A DNA stretch of 64,000 bases from Rhipicephalus microplus. Taxonomy: Eukaryota > Arthropoda > Arachnida > Ixodida > Ixodidae. The position numbers and the translations under genes were made by a program. The notes under the pieces were generated by a model. The model worked only from the letters and a program-made list of their open reading frames with translations, made no database searches and had not been told where the DNA came from. The stretch lies in NCBI RefSeq assembly GCF_043290135.1, contig NC_134707.1, forward strand, positions 85,020,447-85,084,446, read 5' to 3'. Below, in pieces: positions 21,476-33,865 of this stretch (positions are counted from its first letter, which is position 1; each line of letters starts with the position of its first letter).

Positions 21476-21934
21476 GAGCCCACGTACGCACCATGACCAC
21501 GGGAGAGAAGTGCGCATGCTCAGTGAGTATTCCATTGGTGTGTGCGTACACCCTAAAAAAATCTATCGTTACGTTTGCGTACGGAAACGTAACGATACTT
21601 AGCACGAGCTACGTGACGCTCTCGCAAGGTCTCGAATGAAAGAGCAGCCACATAGCAAGATAGCACAGAACGTAAAACTGTCGCTCAGACAGTTAGGTTT
21701 GACTTGCACGCCAGTGGCCGTTATTACGACCGCTACGACAGGATGGCACTGAGAAGCACTCAAAGGTTGTTTCATGTTTTGTATGGCAAGTCTAGTTGAA
21801 CTAAACGCATCTTAGGATGGTCGATACGGTAAGCTAAAGGTGTTCTTGAGCACATGCTTCGTTTCTAGCGCAAGCAACGTATCGTGCGGGGTACGCGGGA
21901 TTGCTGCGTACGCCCTACTAAAACTTGGTGATGT

Positions 21935-22825
21935 ACTGGTATACAAGAAAGGGGACATAAAAGACTTTAACTAACTACAGGCCCATAGATCCTGGAATAT
22001 ATAAAGCATTTACAAAAACAATTTCAAAAATGATCAAAGAAACACTTGGCTGGCAACAACCTAAAGAACAAGTGTGTTTCAGGAACGGCTACACTATAGT
22101 GAATCTCTATATGGGGATAAATCGAATAACGAAGAAACTTGCTAAATAAAACAAACACCTTTATCGACCCTTAATACTACGATTCACAGGAGTTTTATGC
22201 GGCTGTCAATCCATAGGAGTTTTAAAAGCGCCAAGTCCACAAATACTTAATTATTTCGCCATTCTTTTGCTGATATGTACAAACACATCACTGTTACCCT
22301 GCTTTTTCAGAAGAAAAGCGATAAAATAGCGATAAAAAAAAAGGTGTCTGACAAGGAGATACGAGAATCCCGATGATGTTTACTGCTTCTTTAGATAAAG
22401 TGTTTCAACAAATAGACTGCAATAAAACAAGAATCAACGTTAACGAAAAATGGCTGAACAACCTACGACTTGCAGATTACATAGTGCTCTCCAGTATCAA
22501 TATCAACGATTCGCAAAAAATAATAAACGATTGAAGAAATAAACTGAAGAAGTATAAAGTAGGCTTCGAACTGAATTATGAAGGCCAAGATAATGCTGAT
22601 TAACCTGGTGACACACAAGACATTTTAGATCAAATCTATACACTGGAGTACACTGAATGATGTGCCGGCCTAGGGCGACAAAAAATAAATATTCACTGAG
22701 TACTGAGAATTGGCTGGGGTGCATTCGGTAGACCTACCCAAATAACTTCACAAAATCTAGGCCTGTCATTAAAGCGAAAAACGCATACGACCACTGCTGC
22801 CAATGCTATCATGAAAAATATCAAA

Positions 22826-22871
<46 letters not shown>

Positions 22872-23140
22872 TTGAGGTACAGGCAGAGGCAGTGGAACGT
22901 AAATTGATATGAATAACAGTGAGTGATCGAAGGACGGCAGCATGAGACAGCGAACAAGTATGAGTAGCAAATTAGCAAATGTCCTAGTTAGAAGCAAGCG
23001 AAACAAATGGGCCAGAGCTGGCTACCTAATGCATAACATAAACAACCGGTGGACAGTAAGAGCAACAGCATGGTTACCGAGGAATTGCGAACGTTGCCGA
23101 CGAAGGTAGAGGGTTAGTGTGACGAGATTAAGTAGTTAGG
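21935..23140 (+). pseudogene. Decayed RTE-like LINE reverse transcriptase
   Basis: Fragments in shifting frames follow RT order. A YKKGD-like entry near 21950 is followed by KTISKMIKETLGWQQPKEQ and FRNGYT near 22015-22090. Next come FQQIDCNKTRINVNEKWLNN and LRLADYIVLSS near 22405-22500, then RIGWGAFG near 22705. The tail KRNKWARAGYLMHNINNRWT is near 22995-23055. The catalytic FADD/YADD box reads LADY, so it cannot be active. Many stops interrupt it, and a (GA)n tract at 22829-22869 lies inside the former coding region. The family resembles RTE-type elements whose C-terminus has the KWxxAGHxxRxxDxRW motif. Confidence 0.75.
22829..22869. repeat. (GA)n microsatellite
   Basis: About 20 uninterrupted GA units inside the decayed RTE-like coding region. 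Confidence 0.95.
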
Positions 23141-25176
23141 AGGAATAATACGCGATTAGCTCGCATGAGACCGAATAAACTGGAGATCCCTAGTAGATGC
23201 TTTCATCCTGCAGTAAACAAAATAGGCTTAAATGATGGTGATGATAATGGTGTCATATATACTTGAACCTTTTTTAATGTGGACAGCCCTTGAGGGACTC
23301 GGCTGGTTGTCCATCCATGCCTATCATGTGCTAACAGTATAGATCTAGAGGGCTTAAGCTTAGCGATGCTTAACCGTTTTAAAATGTGGGAAGTTCTAAA
23401 ATAATATAATCAACAAAAATAGCCATAAAATTGAAAATATTAACCTAAAAATGTTAAAAATGCCTCGAGAACATGTGCCTTACTCCCGCGTCGAACCAGA
23501 GATGGCGCCACGATCTCTCCTAAACCACGATAGTTGCACCCATCCGCACTTCAGGGGCGCTTGGGTCGTTACGTCTGAAGGGGGTAAGCAGCCGGACGGA
23601 ACTAGTTGGAGACGACAGATATATCAACTGGCTTAACAAACGGAAAATCAATAAAGCACATGCATCACAAAGCAGTGCAAATGTTGCTCACCGAGTTTGC
23701 GAACCTTTCTAGCAAGAATCTACTCGTGCCGGGGAAACGCTGCATGCCTGCATGAAACCTTCACTTCCTTGTCGGCATAGTAAACAGAGAAGTGGGAACT
23801 CTGAGAACTAGAACCAAGGTAGCCACTGGTGGCTACTTTTCACCAAATTGCCGAATTTTAGAGGCCCGGGGTGACCTGAACCTATGAAGGGTGACATGGT
23901 GAATTTTGGCCTATTCTAAGCTTAGTTAGACATTCTGTACTCCGTATTTTTAAAACAAAATGGGGGACACAATTTTTCTATTTTTAGTAGTTTTACACCC
24001 ACAAGTAGGAGGCGCACATTACGTGGATTTTAGTGCGTATGTCCTGTTGCTTCTGAGTATCTTCTCCATTGACCTAAATCTTAAAGGCACTGGTGCGTTC
24101 GCCAGCATGCAACCTAGAGCGAATCTTATGTCAGCGGGCTGCTTCGAGTACTATGAGATGGTCATGGTGCTTCAACAGCTTTAAACTTTTTTACAGTTTC
24201 GCATCTGGAGTTATAAGGTCATGGTTACGCCGTGTGTTCAGACCACAGCTGCCACTGTCCCGAATAGCTTGTAGACTTCTTCACTGTCGTAGCACCCCAA
24301 ATTTGGTACGTATAGTTTAAAATTGTTATTAGGATACTGTTCCGGCCGGCCTGAAAGTCGGATTCTTCTGGCAGCCATCAACAACTGCACTGAGGCGAAT
24401 GGGAAGTGCGAGCATGGCCGCACTTAAAGCGTGGTGCGGGCAGTGCGATGGTTACGCCATGTTTTTCAATTAGTTTGCTGGATTGTCGGACACGATTCCA
24501 CAGTAGTTAAATTCTCCAAATCTGCCGAAACGCTACGCAAGCCGTCCCCTTCTTTAGCAACTGCTTCAGCCTAGCTGTATTCGCGACAACTGAAACCATC
24601 ACAAGCCTTTGTTATCTGGCGCTACCATTCAGTACGCTGCTAGTGCAGGCACGCCATTTCTCAGTACTCCCATGGTGAAGTGAAGAATGTGACTCGAAGC
24701 TCACTAAGCCCTCCGATGGTGAAGCAGGTGAAGCAAATATAGCATTGGAAAACGTCAGTATAACTTGGAGGGTTGTTAATTCTATACACCGTACTTCACG
24801 GGGCTGCACATAATTAAGATTTCTTATTACTTGGCATGCTAGTATGTGGAATGGTGGCTTTTTTGGCAAAATTTGGAAACAAAATTGCGACTTTTGGTGA
24901 CGTCTCGCTCGACGTTTGGCGAATTTTTCTTAAAAGTCAGTGGCAACCTTGACCGGAACCGCCCCGTGCGGCCTACCTCAAGACAGTTTCTTAGAGTTCA
25001 CAGTGGTTGGAGCTGCATTTTTTGTTTGTTTTTAACTGTGGCTTGCTGCACCAGTTCAACGAAAATAATTATATACATTCGCAACACGCTTTAGTAGGGA
25101 GTAAATTACATGACAGCTATTGCTGCACAGTAATGCCTGTATTATATACTTCTTGGTCAACAAAATGCAGACTCAC

Positions 25177-26977
25177 CTATAGGCGACCTTGATGCCAATA
25201 ACGCTGGTGAGCAAGTTCAGGGCCGTCTTCAGAGCGAGCGTGCCCGCATCCGGTCGTTTATGCTCACCCAGAATGCAATCGAGCTCCTTGAGAAATCGCT
25301 CGTGGTCAACCTGAGAAGTGTAGTTCATTCTCGAAGCATTTCCCGACAGGCTGTGTGGCAGCGTGGCACGGGCGAACGCTTCGGCGGCGTACGTGCCCAG
25401 GTGACCGAAGGTGAACGCGGACGGCTTGTTCGCCACGTCGAACGGCGCCAAGAGCAGGCTGGGAAGCACGCGCAGCGTGTCTTCGGAAGCGTCGTAGAGC
25501 ACACCAGGGTTGAGGTCCAAGCGGCGCTCGTTCGCGGCAGGCACGTCCGATGTTCCGACCATCAGCTGCCCTTGTAAATGAGCCTTGGTTCTGAGCGTGT
25601 GAAACACCCAGGCTGTGAAGTCACTGCTGACGTCCTCGAACCCAGTGATCCGGTGCAAGTCTTCAAGCGTGTCGTACCCAGGGTCGTGGCCAGGAATAAC
25701 GGTGATGTTGCGGAGCGTGCTCTCTAGGTTCTTTTTGGTGTCCTGTAGCATACCAAAAAAGGGCTCCACCAGGCTAAACTTTTCCGGCAGGGATGTCAAC
25801 AGACTCAACGTAGCGCGTGTTCTCTGTTGTCCGAGCCATTCTTGGAAGAAGTGGTACTCTGTGAACGTGGGGAGGAGCATAAGGGACAGGTCGGCACAAC
25901 GTACCGCGCGGAGCCGGTAAGCGGCCGTCGGAGACAGGTCGTAAACCTGGACAAATTGGTACGTCGCCGTCGTCAGCAAGCTTTCGGCGATGATGAAGCG
26001 CACGCTGTAAGCGAAGGCGGTCGGCGTTACAGTACTAAGATACTTCGTCAGGGGCAGGAGAGCCGCGGCGTCTGTCGTGAAGAAGTACCGCTTCCATTCG
26101 CCAGGTGGTGGGGGAAACCTGGCCAACGTTTGGTGGAGCCGGTTGTACGAGACGCCGTGAAGGATCTTCAAGCCCTGGGACGCACTCCGGACCTCGGGCA
26201 CTTTCCCTTGGGTGCTGAGGTCACGGAGGGCGTCCGCCACACCTCGCATTGTGGCCATGATGGCCTTCGATACTTTCAAGGTGCCGACCCAGGAAGACTC
26301 GCGCTTGAAAAGTTCGATTATGTTAATCACCGTTCTCCTGTCAGAAGGTTGCTTCACCTTTTCGGCCTTTATGCGGAGCATGTAGTGATGTCGCGTGAAC
26401 GCATTGCGCACCACGTCGGCGCCGATGAAAACAGGCGTTCCGCGGTCGAGGGAGAGCTTCATGAGGTAATCGAACTTCCAGTCCATCGTGTTGCGATCAC
26501 GTATGTTATTCCAAATTTCCACCAGGTCGTCATCGTTATTAAGTATCGCGTCCAGGCTGTGATACATGGCCTTGTAATCGTCCATGCACCGGCGGTAAGC
26601 GCTCAGCGGGTAGTGTTCTGTGGTAACCGGAGATTCGACAACGAATTGATTCAGCATTTCGCGAAACGATCGCTTCACTAGCTTCGTGAAGGCGTCCATA
26701 TAACTCGGCGAACGGGGGTAGAGAGACTCGAAGTTGGCGCACACAAAGCGATAGAAGTCTTGGCAGGGATCGGCTTTACTATCCATCATGAGCGCCAGGT
26801 CGGTGCGAAGGTCCATGCATTCGGGGCTGTGGCAAGCTACGAAGTGCTTCTCGATGTACAATGGCGCGTAGACGACCACCACCGTGCTCGCTAGAGTCGC
26901 CAGCGTCGCCAGTAGGATCGTGTTCGCAGAAAAGATGTCGCTCAAAGGAGACTTCTGTTCTTTCACGTGCGAGCGAG
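25177..26977 (-). CDS. M13 peptidase-like gene, ectodomain exon; active site lost
   Basis: Type II membrane protein of the M13 (neprilysin/ECE) family. The exon runs from an acceptor TTGTGTTTTCTAG to a donor AG|GTGAGT; the frame has no usable ATG upstream of the domain, so an upstream exon is required. It encodes a short basic cytoplasmic stretch, a helix NTILLATLATLASTVVVVYA, then the M13 N-terminal signature (CHSPEC...DPCQDFYRFVCANF). The C-terminal part shows YDASEDTLRVLPSLLLAPF and FTFGHLGTYA, aligning with the start of the catalytic domain. The zinc motif HExxH, expected next, reads EAFAR. The third-ligand motif ENIAD near the exon end reads NLLTS, right before IGIKVAYR. Both His ligands, the catalytic Glu, the third Glu ligand and the Asp are thus replaced. 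The frame is intact over 599 codons, so it is a probable expressed pseudopeptidase, not a decayed gene. Confidence 0.85.
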
Positions 26978-27063
26978 CTAGAAAACACAAGAACCTACCA
27001 GTGAGCCCCACTCAATGTGCCAAAGTATGGTAGACCACTACGAACTTATTATTCGACTGTTGT

Positions 27064-27825
27064 TAAAGGACCGGTAAACAATCCCGAGGTTCAGAAATTG
27101 TAACGATACGAAGTATGCACACATTTACTGCGTCGAAATGCCACCGCAAGAATTTTGCGGATACTTGCTATGAGAAAATTATAATGGTTATCAAATGCGT
27201 TCCAGCTTGTTTCAAATTCTGGCGTGGCCTCACCCCTTGTTCGCCATAAGGACGGAAGGCGTAGATTGGTGTTTTGACCACCCAAGACACACACGCTTCG
27301 GCAACGTCACACGATACGTCACCGGCCCGTAGCCAATGACCAAACAAGGCTCCTCTCACATGTCAACGTGTCATGGCGGTGTGAAGAGCATCCCCTCGCG
27401 ATAAACTAGCGATACTTTCATTCAACTTGGAGGCTTCCATTCTGACAATACCGCTTTTTGTTTCCGCGCGGTCTCGACCTCTACGAAACAGCGGAGGGCA
27501 GCGCAGGAGAATGAAATGTGGTCTGAATACCTACACTGCGTCTCCGCTGAGCCAAGATGCCATTTTGTAGGGGCAAAGGACCAATCGAAGAGCTCAGTGG
27601 TTCGTCAAGTTGCCCACGGGGATGCTTGCGTCACTGCGCGTACGAGGGGGATTGGTCAGGCAGGGTAATGTTGTTTAAATTTTGGGAATGGAGGGTCTGT
27701 GCGGCGCGCAGCGCGGTAATACTCGGAAAATGCAGTCTATAATGTACGCAGTCCATAATCTACGCATTGGTAAGCTTGTTTTGGGGTGTGCGAAAAACGT
27801 GGGAGTCTCTTTACTGGCCTTTTAA
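27064..27825. mobile_element. TIR element, TTAAAGG-type ends
   Basis: Left end TTAAAGGACCGGTAAACA; the reverse complement of the right end reads TTAAAAGGCCAGTAAAGAG. The flanking TTG/CAA extends the inverted match. There is no transposase ORF, so it is non-autonomous. It lies 87 bases upstream of the M13-like ectodomain exon. Confidence 0.6.
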
Positions 27826-27890
27826 CAATGAATATACCGTCTTTACTGCGCGATGCAGGCGCAAGAAAGAGCAGTGACTTTTGAAGGGAC

Positions 27891-28646
27891 ACTAAACACA
27901 AATAAGAATTTACGTCAGAGTGAAAGCTCAGTGTATGACAACGTCTAAAACGACATTATTATAAACAGCAGTGCCATATTTGCCGAGAAACTAAGGCAAA
28001 TTCGCGAGAACACAGGCGCTACGCGTAGGACATTCACAAACTGATCCCTATGATGTGAAAAGTTTCACCTAGAAATAATCACTAGCAATCAAACTTGCTG
28101 CACTAATTAAAATACCTTCAGTGCGTGAAGAGACGTAATAAAATGCTATTGGTTCATTTCACTTTTATTCATGGAAAAAAGAACCGCCAGATGTTACAAT
28201 GAAGAATTGTGTGAGGGCTTCAAAAGTTCGATTTTCGCCTGTGTAAACAGAAGAGGTCGTGCCATCTAGCGGGGCAAAGTTGAAGCAAGCACGTCTGTCA
28301 TTTTGGAGGAAATGATATGAAATTGTTCAATTTGAGTGTAGTGAACTGCAGTTCAATGGCCACTGTTGCTGCCGTGCCGCCCGCTACTTTCGTTCTGCTG
28401 GTAGTACTGTCGGTGGTCACGCAGTAAAGCCGGGCAACGTTATAAACATTGCGCCTGGCAACAGTGACGTGAGACGTTCTGCTTGAGGTGGGTACCTTGA
28501 AGTGCGCTAATTCGATGCGCACCACAAAAACGTGCTTTAATTTCAAAATAACCACTGTCTTGGCACAAAAGTAACACTGCAAGTTTTCTGGAACGCTATT
28601 TCCACAATCAACGTCGACTTAATAGTTGCCTTTAGCGTCCCTTTAA
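27891..28646. mobile_element. TIR element, TTGAAGGGACACTAAA ends
   Basis: Left end TTGAAGGGACACTAAACA; the reverse complement of the right end reads TTAAAGGGACGCTAAAGG. It is about 756 bp, without a transposase ORF. It starts 65 bases after the preceding TIR element. Confidence 0.65.
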
Positions 28647-29114
28647 GCTCTCTTTCACTGTATGTTGCTTACCGCCTCAAGTCACCACCGAAAGATTTAT
28701 ATACACTAAATGTTATTGAGCTTCTTCCAGGCAAAACGTATCATCGTCAGAAAAAGCTCATTCGAGGCATTTTAAAGGGACGCATCACAGACTAGAACGT
28801 GAGATAACAACCTGGTAGAAATGAACAGACCGTTAAATATCGTGACAGATTCCAGCATCTTTTTTGCATGGTGAACAGCATTATATAGATTTTAAGAAGT
28901 GTTTAAAAGAGACAAAAAGCCGATGCTAATTCCTGCTGGCTAACGCAAGACTCTTGAAGATAAATTATGAAGTCGATCACTTTCGTATACGTAGACGCAA
29001 AATCTAATGTATTTATGCGCACCGTAATTAGTCCTCAATAGAATACAGATGGTACTATCGATTTCCCACCTATTACCTGCTGCTTATGAGATAATTTTAA
29101 TTGCATAGTAAGAA

Positions 29115-29460
29115 GCGGCACCACCTTCGCATTAGCCAGCGGAACATGTAGAGCTGTGGCGCATGCGCACTCACGCATGCGCAATAAACCACAACGCTCG
29201 AGCATGAACAGCTCTCACGCTCACTGTTCGTGAATTTGTTGTCACCTGTATATAGGTCTTCATACTCGCCGCAGGTGTAAAAGTTATTAGTAGAAATATT
29301 TATCCGTGTTTAGCTTGTTATCATTCCGCAATTACACTCTGGCCGGAAAGGTTTCGGCTGCGCAAATAAAAAATAGTGATCACACAGATTGGCTGTCGGT
29401 TCCTTACAGATTTGTATGGGGCAGAAGAAGGGTTCGAATAGTGGGCGCGATTGCAGACCT
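29115..29460 (+). repeat. Second copy of the GCGCATGCGC-bearing repeat
   Basis: It has GCGCATGCGCAC at 29159-29170 and CGCATGCGCA at 29174-29183. It shares AATAAACCACAACGCTCGAG, CACGCTCACTGTTCG and GTCGGTTCC with 18470-18830 in the same order. Confidence 0.6.
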
Positions 29461-30334
29461 ATAGTTAGGGGAAGTGGATTCCTTAAAACCCATTGTTAAT
29501 GATAAGACAAAGCTAGAGCTGGCGCGAAAGTCTAACGGCCTACTTGTCACAATCACGCTAACCCCAACAACATGGTAAAAGAATTCCTTGAGAGATACAG
29601 CGTGTGATTTCATATGTTGGACTGAAGGCATTGCGGACCACACATGATGGTCCCAAATAAACCTCAAAATTACAGACAGCTATGGTATGAAGTTGGTAGA
29701 TATTCATGTTTAACTGACAGGGCGTGCAAAAGGACCTGGTGTATCGACTTCTCTCTCGTGTCGATGCTCAGATGCCCTGTCTCTTAAACACGAATGAAGC
29801 CTGTCGGCGATGCTGCGGGAGGTGTATCCAAAGTTTTGGGAAATGAGACTTACTATAAACAGAGGACATGCTCGCAGAAGGAACGGAGGCGCAAAGCTCA
29901 CAGAACGCTCCGCTGGCCTTGCTTGCTTACTCATCGGTTATTGGTGCCTACCCACTACGAGTGTTGGCTACCGCGCGATGGCCTTCATCCACTATACGGG
30001 TGATGCCTTTCCACCCACTCTCAAAAATCCCTCTCTTCTTGTACGTGCATCTATTTTCGTAGGTACGCGCACACGTCAAAACCCGTCAACAAGCGTACGT
30101 AAAAGGAGGCTGGACATTGAGGCTCTCCCTACGGTACAAAATTAACCAAAGGCAAATGCAGCACACCATCACAGACACGCAAACTAGCATTCGATCATGG
30201 ATAACTTGTTTTAGTTGCTTATATGAGTGGATGCGTGTGTATGTGCCATATCTGCACTCGGTTAATTATATTCTGAAATGAGTAGGCACCTCAGCCTAAT
30301 GCGAAGATCTTGTGGAGTACCTTTCCATCTCTGT

Positions 30335-30560
30335 CGACTGTGGTGGATAGGTCGCTAAGATGTTCGGCTGCTGGCGGGAAGGCCGCATGTTGAATGTCGG
30401 CCTCGGTGGTTGCATTTCGGTGAAGTCTAAATGGTAGAGGTCCGTGTACTGTGTATGATGTCAGTGAACATTAACGAACACAATATGGTCGAAGTTTCCG
30501 GAGCCTTCCATTACGGAGAATCCATAATCATATCATGACAAGGAACGTGAAACTTCGGTA
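30335..30560 (+). mobile_element. Diverged Ruka-related SINE, sister subfamily
   Basis: The head-like GGTGGATAGGTCGCTAAGAT is followed by GTCGGCCTCGGTGGTTGCAT, then GTCCGTGTACTGTGTATGAT (a block absent from the main Ruka copies), ATTAACGAACAC and TTTCCGGAGCCTTCCATTAC. Plus-strand sense. Confidence 0.6.
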
Positions 30561-31624
30561 TTGTTTTATCACTTTCGCATATCTATTACCGGAAGAAAGA
30601 AGAAAAAAAACTCGGAAGACGCTTGACATTCGCCTTCAAGTGCAGAACGCGATGGCGTAGTCGGGCCCCATACGCATCACCTTCTCGGTCGTCTCTCAGT
30701 CAACGTCTGAACTATCCCACATGTAACGGGAACTCTATGCGCGTGACTTTTCAAGCATGAAATGCCTGCGGCAAGTATAGGCGTGACGCACCCGGTACGC
30801 CGTATTTATTCCTTTTGAGGATCAGCGAAGGGCCCACCACACAACACGCGACGCTACGCATGCAGCTGTTGAAATTGTTGTCGCCTTTCCTGCTTGTGAC
30901 GATCGAGTATTGCTTCACAATAGATAGGTTTTCCAGACACCCAATCATTGTGTGTATCACCATGTTTCGACTCCGAGTGTGAATATAGCTCCTGCCACGC
31001 GATACTGCATGTGGTAAAAAGATTACATCCGCTACATGACCTTCATTGAGAGTGTTTTTTACGAAGCTGCGCAGCCTATTAGAAAAAGTATCGTCATCGT
31101 GACCTGTAACTGCCACATAATTTGAGTAAATCTCAGTTCACACAACTTCCCCTAAAATGAATGAAGGCAATGGTTAGTCCAACAAATGTCGTGCACGTTA
31201 CTGTCACTGGATACTTGGCGGCTATCAAAAAAGGGGTGCTTACCTTGACACCTGAATACTTAAGAAAGATTGTTTAATATAGCAAAGTGATCCAGCCTAT
31301 CAAAGGACTGTAAGAATAGGCCTCTTTACAAACGTGGGTAAAAGAGGTGGCATGGTCAAATGCAATAAGCATATCATACCTCCTGAAAGCTTACGAAAGC
31401 GCGTTTAGTAAAGAGCAGTGGTACAACACATCTGAAAGACTTGCAAAATACGGTTATGTGTTACCCTGATAAAGGGAACGCTACCAGCTTCACTGTTTCA
31501 TCGGTTTCCGCGAAACAGGGCTGGTATAAATCTTATAAGTTTCTTTGTTTCCAATTTTTCACTTATAGACAATGTTAACATCTTTATCACGATCAGCGAT
31601 ACCTACGCCAGTATTACTTTGCAA

Positions 31625-31868
31625 GGATTGATTGATATTTGTGGTCTAACGTCCCAAAACAACCATATGATTATGAGAGACGCTGTTGTGGAGGGCTCCG
31701 GAAATTTTGACTACCTAGGGTTTTTTGACGTGCGCCTAAATCTCAGCACATGGGCCTACAGCATTTACGCCTCCATCGGAAATGCAGCCGCCGCAGCCGT
31801 GATTGGATCCCGTTGCCAGCGGGTCAACAGCCGAGTACCTTAGCCTCTAGACCACTGCAGTGGGGCTA
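31625..31868 (-). mobile_element. Ruka-type SINE, near full length
   Basis: The sense strand is minus. The plus view begins ATTGATTGATATTTGTGG and ends CCTCTAGACCACTGCAGTGG with the head. All internal blocks are present with scattered substitutions. Confidence 0.85.
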
Positions 31869-32310
31869 CTTTGCAAGGAGCTCTTCAACGCTATCGTGTC
31901 CACATGCGGCTATCCACAAAGCTAACTCAGCTTGCCTTCCTTGTTCTTTTTTCTCACCACAGTTGTACAAGTCCGATTGAGAATGAAGGTCCTTTAAAGG
32001 AGAATGCCCCTGTTTGTCAGATGAAGCGCGCCATACCTTACGTAAAATGCACCACGGTCGTCGTGTAAAGGAAGTACTGCTGTCCTACGGGGAGACACAT
32101 TGAAGAATAACTCGAACACGACACCGTGAATTATTTAGCCGGAAGCCTGGGACGTGCCGTCAAACGCGAAATGAGTTGCTTGGTGTCCCATGTGGCCAGC
32201 GTTTCCCATCCCGCGGCGTCGGGGAAGAGTGAGGCGAAAAAAAAAAATGGCCCCATGTCTGCGTGCTCCAATGCAAAGGACGTCCAAAGACGATAGTCTT
32301 CTGTCTGAAA

Positions 32311-32371
32311 ATGCGGCGTTAGAGTTACTGTATATAAAAAAAGGTAGCATATACAGTAACTCTATGCGGCG
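32311..32371. mobile_element. Tiny hairpin flanked by an 8-bp direct repeat
   Basis: AGAGTTACTGTATAT (32321-32335) and its perfect reverse complement (32349-32363) enclose a 13-base loop AAAAAAAGGTAGC. ATGCGGCG occurs directly on both sides (32311-32318 and 32364-32371). The layout looks like a 45-bp inverted-repeat insertion with an 8-bp target duplication, as hAT-type elements make. Confidence 0.6.
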
Positions 32372-32699
32372 CGACATATAGACGCCATCTGGCAGTGACT
32401 CCAAGAAATGAAAGTTTTCTAGAACGCAGAGCAGATGTTAGGTAGCAGCACCATGCCGTTTTAGCGAAACGTTAGCGAAACGTAAGAAACACCTGCTGTT
32501 TTATTCATCGGGCTCTTGTTGTGATCTAAATACAGCTTGGCAGCAATATATTAAGGGCCTCAACCACCATCCCTGTCAACGAAGTCATGGCAGCAAGCGT
32601 AGAGTAGCTGCTTACGAATGCCTGGGCAGGCGTTAGGTGGGAGCACAGAATAACCGCTATCATCAATAGTATCTGTCTCCCAGGTTGACTCCGTTGCTT

Positions 32700-32915
32700 G
32701 CTATTGCGATAGCGATGTTGATATATACAATTTAAAAATAAATGAACACGCTATTTATCGATCACTTGATGTTGCGCTCAATAGTAGTCGTTCAGCAAGA
32801 GGTTAAACTTTCGCTCTTTTGGAGAAATCCAGTGGCAGGCAGACACGGAAAGACAGACAAAGACAGACAGGCCGAAATTTCCACGTCGAAGCATTCCAAG
32901 AAAGACTATCGTCTT
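32700..32915 (+). repeat. Dispersed repeat with GACAGACA tract
   Basis: It contains GACAGACAAAGACAGACAGG (32850-32872) and ends with AAGACTATCGTCTT at 32902-32915. It is the likely counterpart of 11165-11395 in opposite orientation. Confidence 0.5.
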
Positions 32916-33865
32916 TAAACACCATCACTTGATAACGTCTACATGCGACTCCATGATTACGTCACAGATCTCCGAAATTTATCACGTCATCACGACTGAC
33001 GCATCACAGTGATTTACTTCATGTGAGTACGTGTTCACACCGCAGCATAGTGCGGACAAAGTTGGTGTGATCATGGAGTCAATACAAAACTAGGGAAGGT
33101 GCATCCAATCTTGGAGACAGCCCAAAGTCAATTTAGGTGCCGAAATGTTGCTTTACAGCGTCAGCACAACATTTAAGGAGTAGAAAAAAGACATGGCTTC
33201 CGCTTTAGAGTCGTCTCAAAGAGACCCTGCAACACTTTTTGAGCATGGTCAGAAAACACTACCGATCGGTAGCACAGGCTCCCGACAAAACGCGAGCCAA
33301 ATACTATAGTGCAGCACGTGGCCTGGAATTCAAAATAAATTATCTAGGTCAGCTAAAAATTGCTCTCTCTTCTCTCGACAAATTATGGAATATACCCCGA
33401 AATCCCACGTAACAAGCCCATCTATCAGCCATTGGCTGATTTGAACATGGCGCGCTCGCTCGTTACAGAGATCGCCGCGGGAGGCCGCTACTTGTCCACG
33501 CGGGTGCGCGCTATCACACTGGGAACGCGGCGCATTCAAAGAAAAACAAAAACAAAAAAGTGCTCAAGGTGACGAGGAATGCGTGACGCTTTTCTCTGGC
33601 CCGACCATCCCTTCCTGCTTAGCTTCCAGCGCTTTCGGCAGGATGAGAGGAGAAGGAGTGCAATTGCAGCATACGATAAACCTTTGTAACTCCACTCGCA
33701 CCGGACGGATTCTTAAAATTTTTGCGGCGTTAAATTCATAAAAAATAAGCTCTTCTAGTATATTCACTCCATGGTTACTTGAAAAAGTGTTCCAGGGCCT
33801 TTTTAAGTGAATTCATCTGTGTGGTTTTCTTACTATCAAGGAAGCTGTGCACCAGTGGTGCAAAA

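Larger units (their letters stand above)
19491..25176 (-). other. Intron 2 of the M13-like gene (inferred)
   Basis: The donor GTGAGT is at 25176-25171 (minus) and the acceptor CAG at 19491-19493. It contains a truncated Ruka SINE (21263-21475), a decayed RTE-type LINE (21935-23140) and otherwise unrecognised AT-rich DNA. A minus-strand exon-like stretch at 24239-24345, after ATCCGACTTTCAG, was considered but lacks an M13 match and a good donor. Confidence 0.6.

Noticed and set aside
24239..24345. Possible middle exon of the M13-like gene after ATCCGACTTTCAG (minus)
   Set aside because: The text has no M13 match, the donor side is poor, and exons at 25177 and 19490 already join in phase with continuous domain sequence.
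25827..26681. 284-codon plus-strand ORF
   Set aside because: It lies entirely opposite the M13 ectodomain exon, whose minus-strand frame carries the family motifs.
30751..31116. 121-codon minus-strand ORF
   Set aside because: The frame is clean, but I recognise no motif, membrane segment or splice context; not enough to call a gene.
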